A DNA stretch of 64,000 nucleotides from Petrolisthes cinctipes (lineage: Eukaryota > Arthropoda > Malacostraca > Decapoda > Porcellanidae), in assembly GCA_033782935.1 (NCBI GenBank), contig JAWQEG010000167.1, positions 3,039,501 to 3,103,500 of the forward strand. The letters run 5' to 3'. This document shows positions 39,737 through 53,640 of this stretch, piece after piece; within the stretch, counting starts at the first letter, position 1, and every line of letters begins with the position of its first letter. The notes beneath the pieces were generated by a model. The model ran no database searches and was not told the DNA's origin. It saw only the letters and a list, made by a program, of their open reading frames with translations. The position numbers were made by a program, and so were the translations under genes.

Positions 39737-41083
39737 AAACATGCTAAAATTTGATATTCAAAGTGTCCAAACTCGATATGAGCATGCATCTTCTGTACCC
39801 GTTTATATCTCAAATTCAGGCACAAAACACCCGAAAATTTAATATTTTGGGGTACCAGAAGCGATTTGTACATGCCTACTCCTAGTTAGAATGTTTTCAA
39901 GACACAGACCCAAAACATGCTAAAAATCGATATTTTAGGTGCCCAAAAGTTGATATGTGCATGCATCTTCAGTACCCGTTTATATCTGAAATTCAGGCAC
40001 AAAACACCCGAAAATTCGATATTTTGTGGTCCGAGAAGCGATCTGTACAAGCCTACTCCGTGTTCGAGTACTTTCAAAATACAGGCTCAAAACATACTAA
40101 AAATCGATCTTTAAGGTTCCCAAAAGTCGATATGTGCATGCATCTTCTGTACCCTTTTATATCTCAAATTCAGGCTTGAAACACCCAAAAATTCGATATT
40201 TTGGGGTCCTAGAAGGGATCTGTACATGCCTACTCAGACACATGCCCAAAACATGCTGAAAATCGATATTTTATGTGCCCAAAGTCAATATGTGTATGCA
40301 TCTTCTGCACCCGGTTAAATCCCAAATTCAACCTTAAAACACCGGAAAATTCAATATTTTTGGGTCCCTGAAGCGATCTGTACATGCCTACTCAGTGCTA
40401 GAATGTTTTCAAAACTTAGGCCAAAAACATGCTAAAAACCGATATTTTAAGTGTTCAAAGTCGATATGTGCATGCATCTTCTGTACCCGTGTATATCTCA
40501 AATTCAGGCTCAAAACACCAGAAAATTCGGTATTTTTGGGTCCAAGAAGAGATCTGTACATGCCTACTCAGATACATGATAAAAACATGCTGAAAACCGA
40601 TATTTTAGGTACCCAAAGTCAATATGTGTATGCATCTTTTGCACCCGTTTATATCCCTAATTCAACCTCAAAACACCCGAAAGATCGATATTTTTGGGTC
40701 CCAGAAACGATATGTACACTCAGTGCTAGAATGTTTTCAAAATATAGGCTCAAAACATGCTAAAAATTGATATTTTTGGAGTCCAAAGTCGATATGTGCA
40801 TGCATCTTCTGTACCCGTTTATATCTCAATTTCAGGCTCAAAACACCCGAAAATTCTGTATTTTTGGGTCCAAGAAGAGATCTGTACATGCCTACTCCTA
40901 GTTAGAATGTTTTCAAGATACAGACCCAAAAAACATGCTCAAAATCGATATTTTAGGTGCCCAAAAGTCGATATGTGCATCCATCTTCAGTACCCGTTTA
41001 TATCTCAAATTCAGGCTCAAAACATCCGAAAATTCGATATTTTGGGGTCCAAGAAGAGATCTGTTCATGCCTATTCAGTGCTA
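39737..41083 (+). repeat. 1.35-kb duplicated block, copy 1
   Basis: This block recurs at 43,741-45,087 (offset 4,004 bp), and most of it again at 53,752-54,749. Ordered markers are ATTTGATATTCAAAGTGTCC, CTCCTAGTTAGAATGTTTTC, CCCAAAAGTTGATATGTG, GTGGTCCGAGAAGCGATC, TTTAAGGTTCCCAAAAG and AGATACATGATAAAAACATG. It contains the 18-bp-deleted (CCTACTCAG joined to ATACA or ACACA) and 6-bp-deleted (GTACACTCAGTGCTAG) monomer variants. Confidence 0.9.
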
Positions 41084-43740
41084 GAATATTTTCGAAATAT
41101 AGGCACAAAACATGCTAAAAATCGATATTTTAGGTGCCGAAAGTCGATATCTCAAATTCAGGCCCAAAACACCCGAAATTTCGATATTTTGGGATCCCAG
41201 AAGCGATGTATACAAGCCTACTCAGATACAGGCCCAAAACATGCTGAAAATCGATATTTTAGGTGCCCAAAGTCAATATGTGTATGCATCTTCTGCACCC
41301 GTTTATATCCCAAATTCAACCTCAAAACACCCGAAAATTCGATATTTTTGGGTCCTAGAAGCGATTTCTACACTCCGTGCTAGAATGTTTTAAAAATATA
41401 GGCTCAAAACATGCTGAAAATCGATATTTTAAGTGCCCAAAGTCAATATGTGCATGCATCTTCTGTACCCGTTTATATCTCAAATTCAGGCTCAAAACAC
41501 CCGAAAATTCGATATATTAGGGTCCCAGAAGCGATCTGTACATGCCTATTCAGTGCTAGAATATTTTCAAAATATAGGCACAAAAACATGCTAAAAATCG
41601 ATATTTTAGGTGCCCAAAGTCGATATCTCAAATTCAGGCCCAAAACACCCAAAAATTCGATATTTTGGGATCCCAGAAGCGATCTGTACATGCCTACTGC
41701 GTGTTAGAGTATTTTCAAAATACAGGCCCAAAACATACTGAAAATCGGTCTTTTAGGTGCCCAAAAGTCGATATGTGCATCCATCTTCTGCACCCGTTTA
41801 AATCACAAATTCAGGCTCCATGCACCCGAAAATTCGATATTCTGGGGTCCCAGAAGCGATCTGTACATGCCTACTCAGATACATGATAAAAACATGCTGA
41901 AAACCGATATTTTAGGTGCCGAAATTCAATATGTGTATGCATCTTTTGCACCCGTTTATATCCCTAATTCAACCTCAAAACACCCGAAAGATCGATATTT
42001 TTGGGTCCCAGAAACGATATGTACACTCATTGCTAGAAAGTTTTCAAAATATAGGCTCAAAACATGCTAAAAAATGATATTTTATGTGTCCAAAGTCGAT
42101 ATGTGCATGCATCTTCTGTACTCGTTTATATCTCAAATTCAGGCTCAAAACACCCGAAAATTCTGTATTTTTGGGTCCAAGAAGAGATCTGTACATGCCT
42201 ACTCCTAGTAAGAATGTTTTCAAGATTCAGCCAAAAAACATGCTCAAAATCGATATTTTTGGTGCCCAAAAGTCGATATGTGCATCCATCTTCAGTACCC
42301 GTTTATATCTTAAATTCAGGCTCAAAACACCCGAAAATTCGATATATTAGGGTCCCAGAAGCGATCTGTACATGCCTATTCAGTGCTAGAATATTTTCAA
42401 AATATAGGCACAAAAACATGCTAAAAATCGATATTTTAGGTGCCTAAAGTCGATATCTCAAATTCAGGCCCAAAACACCCAAAAATTCGATATTTTGGGA
42501 TCCCAGAAGCGATCTGTACATGCCTACTGCGTGTTAGAGTATTTTCAAAATACAGGCCCAAAACATACTGAAAATCGGTCTTTTAGGTGCCCAAAAGTCG
42601 ATATGTGCATGCATCTTCTGTACCCGTTTACATCTCAAATTCAGGCTCAAAACACCCGAAAATTCGATATTTTTGAGTCCTAGAAGCGATCTGTACATGC
42701 CTACTCATTGCTAGAATATTTTCAGAATATTGGCTCAAAACATGCTAAAAACCGATATTGTAAGTGTCCAAAGCCGATATATGCATGCATCTTCTGTACC
42801 GGTTTATATCTCAAATTCAGGCTGAAAACACCCCAAAATTCGGTATTTTTGGGTCCTAGAAGCTATCTGTACATGCCTACTCCTAGTTAGAATGTTTTCA
42901 AGATGCAGACCCAAAACATTTTAAAAATCGATATTTTAGGTGCCAAAAAGTCGATATGTGCATGCATTTTCAGTACCCGTTTATATCTCAAATTCAGGCT
43001 CAAAACACCTGAAAATTCGATATTTTGGGGTCCCAGAAGCGATCTGTACATGCCTACTCCGTTTCAGAGTATTTTTAAAATACAAGCCCAAAACATGATG
43101 AAAATCGATATTTTAGGTGCCAAAGTCAATTTGTGCATGCATCTTCTGTATCCGTTTATATCTCAAATTCAGGCTCAAAACACCCGAAAATTCGGTATTT
43201 TTGGGTCCTAGAAGCGATCTGTACATGCCTACTCCTAGTTAGAATGTTTTCAAGATACAGACCCAAAACATGCTCAAAATCGATATTTTAGGTGCCCAGA
43301 GTCGATATGTGCATGCATCTTCAGTACCCGTTTTTATCTTAAATTCAGGCTTAAAACACCCGAAAATTCGATATTTTGGGGTCCCAGAAGCGATCTGTAC
43401 ATGCCTACTCAGTGCTAGAATATTTTAAAAATATAGGCCCAAAACATGCTAAAAATCTATATTTTAGGTGCCCATAGTCGATTATTCAAATTCAGGCACA
43501 AAACACCCGAAAATTCGATATTCTGGGGTCCCAGAAGCGATCTGTACATGCCTACTCAGACACAGGCCCAAAACATGCTGAAAATCGATATTTTAGGTGC
43601 CCAAAGTCAATATGTGTATGCATCTTCTGCACCCATTTATATCCCAAATTCAACCTCAAAACACCCGAAAATTCGATATTTTTGGGTCCTAGAAGCGATT
43701 TCTACACTTAGTGCTAGAATATTTTCAAAATATAGGCTCA
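41084..43740 (+). repeat. Satellite array rich in shortened monomers
   Basis: Forward monomers mixed with 29-bp-deleted forms, in which GTCGATAT runs straight into CTCAAATTC. About 41,490-41,775 recurs at 42,320-42,605 (offset 830 bp), with shared GATATATTAGGGTCCCAG and CTACTGCGTGTTAGAG markers. The 40,571 monomer with GATACATGATAAAAAC recurs at 41,878. Confidence 0.92.
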
Positions 43741-45087
43741 AAACATGCTAAAATTTGATATTCAAAGTGTCCAAACTCGATATGAGCATGCATCTTCTGT
43801 ACCCGTTTATATCTCAAATTCAGGCACAAAACACCTGAAAATTTAATATTTTGGGGTACCAGAAGCGATTTGTACATGCCTACTCCTAGTTAGAATGTTT
43901 TCAAGATTCAGACCCAAAACATGCTAAAAATCGATATTTTAGGTGCCCAAAAGTTGATATGTGCATGCATCTTCAGTACCCGTTTATATCTGAAATTCAG
44001 GCACAAAACACCTGAAAATTCGATATTTTGTGGTCCGAGAAGCGATCTGTACAAGCCTACTCCGTGTTCGAGTACTTTCAAAATACAGGCTCAAAACATA
44101 CTAAAAATCGATCTTTAAGGTTCCCAAAAGTCGATATGTGCATGCATCTTCTGTACCCTTTTATATCTCAAATTCAGGCTTGAAACACCCAAAAATTCGA
44201 TATTTTGGGGTCCTAGAAGGGATCTGTACATGCCTACTCAGACACATGCCCAAAACATGCTGAAAATCGATATTTTATGTGCCCAAAGTCAATATGTGTA
44301 TGCATCTTCTGCACCCGGTTAAATCCCAAGTTCAACCTTAAAACACCGGAAAATTCGATATTTTTGGGTCCCTGAAGCGATCTGTACATGCCTACTCAGT
44401 GCTAGAATGTTTTCAAAACTTAGGCCAAAAACATGCTAAAAACCGATATTTTAAGTGTCCAAAGTCGATATGTGCATGCATCTTCTGTACCCGTGTATAT
44501 CTCAAATTCAGGCTCAAAACACCAGAAAATTCGGTATTTTTGGGTCCAAGAAGAGATCTGTACATGCCTACTCAGATACATGATAAAAACATGCTGAAAA
44601 CAGATATTTTAGGTACCCAAAGTCAATATGTGTATGCATCTTTTGCACCCGTTTATATCCCTAATTCAACCTCAAAACACCCGAAAGATCGATATTTTTG
44701 GGTCCTAGAAACGATATGTACACTCAGTGCTAGAATGTTTTCAAAATATAGACTCAAAACATGCTAAAAATTGATATTTTAGGTGTCCAAAGTCGATATG
44801 TGCATGCATCTTCTGTACCCGTTTATATCTCAATTTCAGGCTCAAAACACCCGAAAATTCTGTATTTTTGGGTCCAAGAAGAGATCTGTACATGCCTACT
44901 CCTAGTTAGAATGTTTTCAAGATACAGACCCAAAAAACATGCTCAAAATCGATATTTTAGGTGCCCAAAAGTCGATATGTGCATCCATCTTCAGTACCCG
45001 TTTATATCTCAAATTCAGGCTCAAAACATCCGAAAATTCGATATTTTGGGGTCCAAGAAGAGATCTGTTCATGCCTATTCAGTGCTT
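43741..45087 (+). repeat. 1.35-kb duplicated block, copy 2
   Basis: Near-identical to 39,737-41,083, in the same orientation. Both copies diverge in the CATGCCTATTCAGTGCT monomer at the right edge. Confidence 0.9.
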
Positions 45088-48000
45088 GAATATTTTCAAC
45101 ATATTTGCATAAAACATGCTGAAAATCGATATTTTAGGTGCCCAAAGTCGATATTTCAAATTCAGGCCCAAAACACCCGAAAATTCTGTATTTTCGGATC
45201 CCAGAAGCGATCTGTACATGCCTACTCCGTGTTAGAGTATTTTCAAAATACAGGCCAAAAATATACTAAAAATAGATCTTTTAGGTGCCCAAAACTCGAT
45301 ATGTGCATGCATCTTCTGTAACCTTTTATATCTCAAATTCAGGCTCCAAACACCCGAAAATTCGATATTTTGGGGTCCCAGAACCGATCTATACATGCCT
45401 ACTCAGATACAGGCCCAAAACATGCTGAAAATCGATATTTTGGGTGCCAAAATGTCGATATGTACATGCATCTTCAGTACCCGTTTATATCTCAAATTCA
45501 GGCTCAAAACACCTGAACATTCGATATTTTGGGGTCCCAGAAGCGATCTGTACATGCCTACTCCGTTTTAGAGTATTTTCAAAATACAGGCCCAAAACAT
45601 GCTAAAAATCGATATTTTAGGTGCCCAAAGTCGATATCTCAAATTCAGGCAAAAAACACCCGAAAATTCGATATTTTGGTGTCCCAGAAGCGATCTGTAC
45701 ATGCCTACTCCGTGTTAGAGTATTTTTTTAAAATACAGGCACAAAACATACTGAAAATCGATCTTTTAGGTGCCCAAAAGTCGATATGTGCATGCATGTT
45801 CTGTACCCGTTTATATCTCAAATTCAGGCTCCAAACACCCGAAAATTCGATATTTTGGTGTCCCAGAAGCGATCTGTACATGCCTACTCAGATACACGCC
45901 CAAAACATGCTGAAAATCAATATTTTAGGTGCCCTAAGTCAATATGTGTATGCATCTTCTGCACACGTTTATATCCCAAATTCAACCTCAAAACACCTGA
46001 AAATTCTATATTTTTGGGTCCCAGAAGCGATCTGTACATGCCTACTCAGTGTTAGAATGTTTTCAAAATATAGGCTCAAAACATGCTACAAACCGATATT
46101 TTAAGTGTCCAAAGTCGATATGTGCAAGCATCTTCTGGACCCGTTTATATCTCATAATACGGCTCAATACACCTGAAAATCCGGTATTTTTGGGTCTTAG
46201 AAGCAATCGGTACATGCCTACTCCGTGTTAGAGTCTTTTCAAAATACAGGCCCAAAACATGCTGAAAATCGATATTTTAGGTGCCCAAAGTCAATATGTG
46301 CATGCATCTTCTGTACTCGTTTATATCTCAAATTCCGGCTCAAAACACCCGAAAATTCGATATTTAGGCGTCCCAGAAGCGATCTGTACATGCCTACTCA
46401 GTGCTAAAATATATTCAAAATATAGGCCCAAAACATGCTAAAAATCGATATTTTAGGTGCCCAAAGTCGATATCTCAAATTCAGGCACAAAACACCTGAA
46501 AATTCGATATTTTGGGGTCCCAGAAGCGATCTGTACATGCTTACTCAGACACAAGCCCAAAACATGCTGAAAATCGATATTTTAGATGCACAAAGTTAAT
46601 ATGTGTATGCATCTTCTACACCCGTTTATATCCCAAATTCAACCTCAAAACACACGAAAATTCGATATTTTTGGGTCCCAGAAGCGATCTATACATGCCT
46701 ACTCAGTCGTAGAATGTTTTCAAAATATAGGCTCAAAACATGCTAAGAATCGATATTTTAAGTGTCCAAAGTCGATATGTGCATGCATCTTCTGTACCCG
46801 TTTACATCTTAAATTCAGGCTCAAAACACCCGAAAATTCGATATATTTGGGTCCTAGAAGCGATCTGTACATGCCTACTCATTGCTAGAATATTTTCAAA
46901 ATATATGCTCAAAACATGCTAAAAACCAATATTTTAAGTGTCCAAAGTCGATATGTGCATGCATCTTCTGTACCGGTTTATATCTCAAATTCAGGCTCAA
47001 AACACCCGAAAATTCGGTATTTTTGGGTCCTAGAAGCGATCAGTACATGCCTACTCCTAGTTAGAATGTTTTCAATATACAGACCCAAAACATGCTCAAA
47101 ATCGATATTTTAGGTGCCCAAAGTCGATATCTCAAATTCAGGCCCAAAATACCCGAAAATTCGATATTCTGGGGACCCAGAAGCGATTTGTACATGCCTG
47201 CACAGTGCTAGAATATTTTCAAAATATAGACTCAAAACATGCTAAAAATCGATATTTTAAGTGTCCAAAGTCGATATGTGCATGCATCTTCTGTACGCGT
47301 TTATATCTTAAATTCAGGCTCAAAACACCCGAAAATTCGGTATTTTTGGGTCCTAGAAGCGATCTGTACATGCCTACTCCTAGTTAAAATGTTTTTAAGA
47401 TACAGACCCAAAACATGCTCAAAATCGATTTTTTAGGTGCCAAAAAGTCGAAAAGTGAATGCATCTTCTGTACCCGTTTATATCTCAAATTCAGGCTCAA
47501 AACACCTGAAAATTCGATATTTTGGGGTCCCAGAAGCGATCTGTACATGTCTACTCCGTTGTAGAGTATTTTCAAAATACAGGCCCAAAACATGATGAAA
47601 ATCGATATTTTAGGTGCCCAAAGTCAATATGTGCATGAATCTTCTGTACCCGTTTATATCACAAATTCAGGCTCAAAATACCCGAAAATTCGATAATTTT
47701 GGGTCCCAGAAGCGATCTGTACATGCCTACTTAGTGCTAGAATGTTTTCAAAATATAGGCCGTAAACATGCTAAAAATCGATATTTTAACTGTACAAAGT
47801 CGATATGTGCATGCATCTTCTGTACCTGTTTATATGTCAAATTCAGGCTCAAAACACCCGAAAATTCTGCATTTTGGAGCCTAGAAGCGATGTGTACATG
47901 CCTACTCCTAGTTAGAATGTTTTCAAAATATAGGCCGTAAACATGCTAAAAATCGATATTTTAAGTGTCCAAAGTCGATATGTGCATGCATCTTCTGTAC

Positions 48001-48440
48001 CTGTTTATATGTCAAATTCAGCCTCAAAACACCCGAAAATTCTGCATTTTGGGGTCCCAGAAGCGATCTGTACTTGTCTACTAAGATACAGGCCCAAAAA
48101 ATTCTGAAAATCGATATTTTAAGTGCCCAAAGTCAATATGTGTATGCATCTTCTGCACCCATTTATATCCCAAATTCAACCTCAAAACACCCGAAAATTC
48201 GATATTTTAGGGTCCCAGAAGCGATCTGTACATGCCTACTCCGTGTTAGAGTATTTTCAAAATACAGGCCCAAAACATGCTGAAAATCGATCTTTTAGCT
48301 TCCCAAAAGTCGATATCTCAAATTCAGGCACAAAACACCCGAAAATTCAATATTTTGGGGTCCCAGAAGCGATCTGTACATGCCTACTCCGTGTTAGAGT
48401 ATTTTCAAAATACAGGCCCAAAACATACTGAAAATCGATC
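45088..48440 (+). repeat. Satellite array, mixed full and deleted monomers
   Basis: Continuous forward array with 147-, 158- and 176-bp classes interleaved. Two adjacent monomers near 47,757-48,060 share GGCCGTAAACATGC and CTGTTTATATGTCAAATTC and look recently duplicated. The last ~200 bases already resemble the end of the 980-bp unit that follows. Confidence 0.92.
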
Positions 48441-48454
48441 TTTAATTAATTAAT
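48441..48454. other. TTAATTAATTAA insertion marking the 980-bp unit
   Basis: TTTAATTAATTAAT replaces the usual CTTTTAGGTG context. It occurs at 48,441, 49,421, 50,401 and 52,028 only, always at the same monomer position, so it arose once and spread with the higher-order unit. Confidence 0.9.
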
Positions 48455-49420
48455 GTGCCCAAAAGTCGATATGTGCATGCATCATCTGTATCCGTTTATA
48501 TCTCAAATTCAGGCTCAAAACACCCGAAAATTCGATATTTTGGGGTCCCAGAAGCGATCTGTACATGCCTACTCAGTGCTAGAATATTTTCAAAATATAG
48601 CCCAAAACATGCTAAAAATCTATATTTTATGTGCCCAAAATCGATATCTCAAAATCAGGCACAAAACCCCCGAAAATTCGATATTTTGGGGTCCCAAAAG
48701 CGATCTGTACATGCCTACTCCGTGTTAGAGTATTTTCAAAATACAGGCCCAAAACATACTGAAAATCGATCTTTTAGGTGCCCAAAAGTCGATATGTGCA
48801 TGCATCTTCTGTACCCGTTTATATCTCAAATTCAGGCACAAAACACCAGAAAATTCGATATTTTGTGGTCCAAGAAGCGATCTGTACATGCCTACTCCGT
48901 GTTAGAGTTTTTTCAAAATACAGGTCCAAAACATACTGAAAATCGATCTTTTAGGTTCCCAAAAGTCGATATGTGCATGTATCTTCTGTACCCGTTCATA
49001 TCTCAAATTCAGGCTCAAAACACCCGAAAACTCAATATTTTTGGGTCCCAGAAGCGATCTGTACATGCCTACTCAGTGCTAGAATATTTTCAAAATATAG
49101 TCCCAAAACATGCTAAAAATCGATATTTTAGGTGCCCAAAGTCGATATCTCAAATTCAGGCACAAAACACCCGAAAAATCGATATTTTGGGGTCCCAGAA
49201 GCGATCTGTACATGCCTACTCCGTGTTAGAGTATTTTCAAAATACAGGCCCAAAACATGCTGAAAATCGATCTTTTAGCTTCCCAAAAGTCGATATCTCA
49301 AATTCAGGCACAAAACACCCGAAAATTCAATATTTTGGGGTCCCAGAAGCGATCTGTACATGCCTACTCCGTGTTAGAGTATTTTCAAAATACAGGCCCA
49401 AAACATACTGAAAATCGATC
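48441..49420 (+). repeat. 980-bp higher-order unit 1
   Basis: The unit is marked at its left end by TTTAATTAATTAATGTG. It holds six monomers, about three of 176-177 bp and three of about 147 bp (for example 48,615-48,761 is 147 bp and 48,762-48,938 is 177 bp), plus ~8 bp from the TTAATTAA insertion. Confidence 0.92.
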
Positions 49421-50400
49421 TTTAATTAATTAATGTGCCCAAAAGTCGATATGTGCATGCATCATCTGTATCCGTTTATATCTCAAATTCAGGCTCAAAA
49501 CACCCGAAAATTCGATATTTTGGGGTCCCAGAAGCGATCTGTACATGCCTACTCAGTGCTAGAATATTTTCAAAATATAGCCCAAAACATGCTAAAAATC
49601 GATATTTTATGTGCCCAAAGTCGATATCTCAAATTCAAGCACAAAACACCCGAAAATTCGATATTTTGGGGTCCCATAAGCGATCTGTACATGCCTACTC
49701 AGTGTTAGAGTATTTTCAAAATACAGGCCCAAAACATACTGAAAATCGATCTTTTAGGTGCCCAAAAGTCGATATGTGCATGCATCTTCTGTACCCGTTT
49801 ATATCTCAAATTCAGGCACAAAACACCAGAAAATTCGATATTTTGGGGTCCAAGAAGCGATCTGTACATGCCTACTCCGTGTTAGAGTATTTTCAAAATA
49901 CAGGTCCAAAACATACTGAAAATCGATCTTTTAGGTTCCCAAAAGTCGATATGTGCATGTATCTTCTGTACCCGTTCATATCTCAAATTCAGGCTCAAAA
50001 CACCCGAAAATTCAATATTTTTGGGTCCCAGAAGCGATCTGTACATGCCTACTCAGTGCTAGAATATTTTCAAAATATAGTCCCAAAACATGCTAAAAAT
50101 CGATATTTTAGGTGCCCAAAGTCGATATCTCAAATTCAGGCACAAAACACCCGAAAAATCGATATTTTGGGGTCCCAGAAGCGATCTGTACATGCCTACT
50201 CCGTGTTAGAGTATTTTCAAAATACAGGCCCAAAACATGCTGAAAATCGATCTTTTAGCTTCCCAAAAGTCGATATATCAAATTCAGGCACAAAACACCC
50301 GAAAATTCAATATTTTGGGGTCCCAGAAGCGATCTGTACATGCCTACTCCGTGTTAGAGTATTTTCAAAATACAGGCCCAAAACATACTGAAAATCGATC
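49421..50400 (+). repeat. 980-bp higher-order unit 2
   Basis: Exactly 980 bp from the previous marker, with the same monomer order and only scattered substitutions. Its second monomer keeps AAAGTCG where units 1 and 3 have AAAATCG. Confidence 0.92.
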
Positions 50401-52027
50401 TTTAATTAATTAATGTGCCCAAAAGTCGATATGTGCATGCATCATCTGTATCCGTTTATATCTCAAATTCAGGCTCAAAACACTCGAAAATTCGATATTT
50501 TGGGGTCCCAGAAGCGATCTGTACATGCCTACTCAGTGCTAGAATATTTTCAAAATATAGCCCAAAACATGCTAAAAATCGATATTTTATGTGCCCAAAA
50601 TCGATATCTCAAAATCAGGCACAAAACCCCCGAAAATTAGATATTTTGGGGTACCAGAAGCGATCTGTACATGCCTACGTCGTGTTAGAGTATTTTCAAA
50701 TTACACGCCCAAAAATACTGAAAATCGATCTTTTAGGTGCCCAAAAGTCGATATGTGCATGCATCTTCTGTACCCGTTTATATCTCAAATTCAGGCCCAA
50801 AACTCCCGAAAATTCGATATTTTGGGGTCCCAGAAGCGATCTGTACATGCCTACTCAGTGCTAGAATATTTTCAAAATATAGGCCTAAAACATGCTAAAA
50901 ATCGATATTTTAGGTGCCCAAAGACGATATCTCAAATTCAGGCACAAAACACCCGAAAATTCGATATTTTGGGGTCACAGAAGCGATCTGTACATGCCTA
51001 CTCCGTGTTAGAGTATTTTGAAAATACAGGCCCAAAACATACTGAAAATCGGTCTTTTAGGTGCCCAAAAGTCGATATGTGCATGCATCTTCTGTACCTG
51101 TTTATATTTTAAGTTCAGGCTCGTAAACACCCGAAAATTCGATATTTTGGGATCCCAGAAGCGATCTGTACATGCCTACTCATTGCTAGAATATTTTCAA
51201 AATGTAGGCCCAAAACATGCTAAAAATCCATATTTTATGTGCCCAAATTCGATATCTCAAATTCAGGCACAAAACACCCGAAATTCGATATTTTGGGGTC
51301 CCAAAAGCGATCTGTACATGCCTACTCCGTGTTAGAGTATTTTCAAAATACAGGCCCAAAACATATTGAAAATCGATCTTTTAGGTGCCCAAAAGTCGAT
51401 ATGTGCATGCATCTTCTGTACCCGTTTATATCTCAAATTCAGGCTCAAAACACCAGAAAATTCGATATTTTGGGGTCCAAGAAGCGATCTGTACATGCCT
51501 ACTCCGTGTTAGAGTATTTTCAAAATACAGGTCCAAAACATACTGAAAATCGATCTTTTAGGTTCCCAAAAGTCGATATGTGCATGTATCTTCTGTACCC
51601 GTTCATATCTCAAATTCAGGCTCAAAACACCCGAAAATTCAATATTTTTGGGTCCCAGAAGCGATCTGTACATGCCTACTCAGTGCTAGAATATTTTCAA
51701 AATATAGTCCCAAAACATGCTAAAAATCGATATTTTAGGTGCCCAAAGTCGATATCTCAAATTCAGGCACAAAACACCCGAAAAATCGATATTTTGGGGT
51801 CCCAGAAGCGATCTGTACATGCCTACTACGTGTTAGAGTATTTTCAAAATACAGGCCCAAAACATGCTGAAAATCGATCTTTTAGCTTCCCAAAAGTCGA
51901 TATCTCAAATTCAGGCACAAAACACCCGAAAATTCAATATTTTTGGGTCCCAGAAGCGATCTGTACATGCCTACTCCGTGTTAGAGTATTTTCAAAATAC
52001 AGGCCCAAAACATACTGAAAATCGATC
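50401..52027 (+). repeat. 1,627-bp higher-order unit 3 (980 + 647 bp)
   Basis: Starts with the same TTAATTAATTAA marker, but the next marker is 1,627 bp away. The extra 647 bp equals four monomers (two full, two 29-bp-deleted) inserted after the second monomer; markers are TCTACGTCGTGTTAGAG-like variants, CCCAAAGACGATATCTC and TTTATATTTTAAGTTCAGG. Confidence 0.9.
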
Positions 52028-53640
52028 TTTAATTAATTAATGTGCCCAAAAGTCGATATGTGCATGCATCATCTGTATCCGTTTATATCTCAAATTCAGG
52101 CTCAAAACACCCGAAAATTCGATATTTTGGGGTCCCAGAAGCGATCTGTACATGCCTACTCAGTGCTAGAATATTTTCAAAATATTGCCCAAAACATGCT
52201 ATAAATCGATATTTTATGTGCCCAAAATCGATATCTCAAAATCAGGCACAAAACCCCCGAAAATTCGATATTTTGGGGTCCCAGAAGCGATCTGTACATG
52301 CCTACCTCGTGTTAGAGTATTTTTAAATTACACGCCCAAAACATACTGAAAATCGATGTTTTAGGTGCCCAAAAGTCGATATGTGCATGCATCTTCTGTA
52401 CCCGTTTATATCTCAAATTCAGGCTCAAAACTCCCGAAAATTCGATATTGTGGGGTCCCAGAAGCGATCTGTACATGCCTACTCAGTGCTAGAATATTTT
52501 CAAAATATAGGCCAAAAACATGCTAAAAATCGATATTTTAGGTGCCCAAAGACGATATCTCAAATTCAGGCACAAAACACCCGAAAATTCGATATTTTGG
52601 GGTCACAGAAGCGATCTGTACATGCCTATTCCGTGTTAGAGTATTTTGAAAATACAGGCCCAAAACATACTGAAAATCGGTCTTTTAGGTGCCCAAAAGT
52701 CGATATGTGCATGCATCTTCTGTACCCGTTTATATTTTAAGTTCAGGCTCAAAACACCCGAAAATTCGATATTTTGGGATCCCAGAAGCGATCTGTACAT
52801 GCCTACTCAGTACTAGAATATTTTCAAAATGTAGGCCCAAAACATGCTAAAAATCCATATTTTATGTGCCCAAATTCGATATCTCAAATTCAGGCACAAA
52901 ACACCCGAAATTCGATATTTTGAGGTCCCAAAAGCGATCTGTACATGCCTACTCCGTGTTAGAGTATTTTCAAAATACAGGCCCAAAACATACTGAAAAT
53001 CGATCTTTTAGGTGCCCAAAAGTCGATATGTGCATGCATCTTCTGTACCCGTTTATATCTCAAATTCAGGCACAAAACACCAGAAAATTCGATATTTTGG
53101 GGTCCATGAAGCGATCTGTACATGCCTACTCCGTGTTAGAGTATTTTCAAAATGCAGGTCCAAAACATACTGAAAATCGATCTTTTAGGTTCCCAAAAGT
53201 CGATATGTGCATGTATCTTCTGTACCCGTTCATATCTCAAATTCAGGCTCAAAACACACGAAAATTCAATATTTTTGGTTCCCAGAAGCGATCTGTACAT
53301 GCCTACTCAGTGCTAGAATATTTTCAAAATATAGTCCCAAAACATGCTAAAAATCGATATTTTAGGTGCCCAAAGTCGATATCTAAAATTCAGGCACAAA
53401 ACACCCGAAAATTCGATATTTTGGGGTCCCAGAAGCGATCTGTACATGCCTACTCCGTGTTAGAGTATTTTCAAAATACAGGCCCAAACATACTGAAAAT
53501 CGATCTTTTAGGTTCCCAAAAGTCGATATGTGCATGCATCTTCTGTACCCGTTTATATCTAAAATTCAGGCTCAAAACACCCGAAAATTCAATGTTTCGG
53601 GGTTCCTGAAGCGATCTGTACATGCCTACTCAATGCTAGA
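52028..53640 (+). repeat. 1,627-bp-type higher-order unit 4 (edge copy)
   Basis: Follows unit 3 in register with offset 1,627 bp (CCCAAAGACGATATCTC and TTTATATTTTAAGTTCAGG both recur). It is not followed by another TTAATTAATTAA marker and degrades at its right side, so it is the array edge. Confidence 0.88.

Noticed and set aside
48441..48454. TTAATTAATTAA as a transposon footprint or origin
   Set aside because: It is a short AT duplication at one monomer position copied with the higher-order unit, with no flanking duplication or terminal repeats.
48455..50391. Two 318-codon open frames as repeat-protein genes
   Set aside because: They are pure satellite. Length comes from 147/177-bp monomers being multiples of three. 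There is no start context, splice signal or non-repeat sequence, and similar open frames occur in other frames and strands all along the array.
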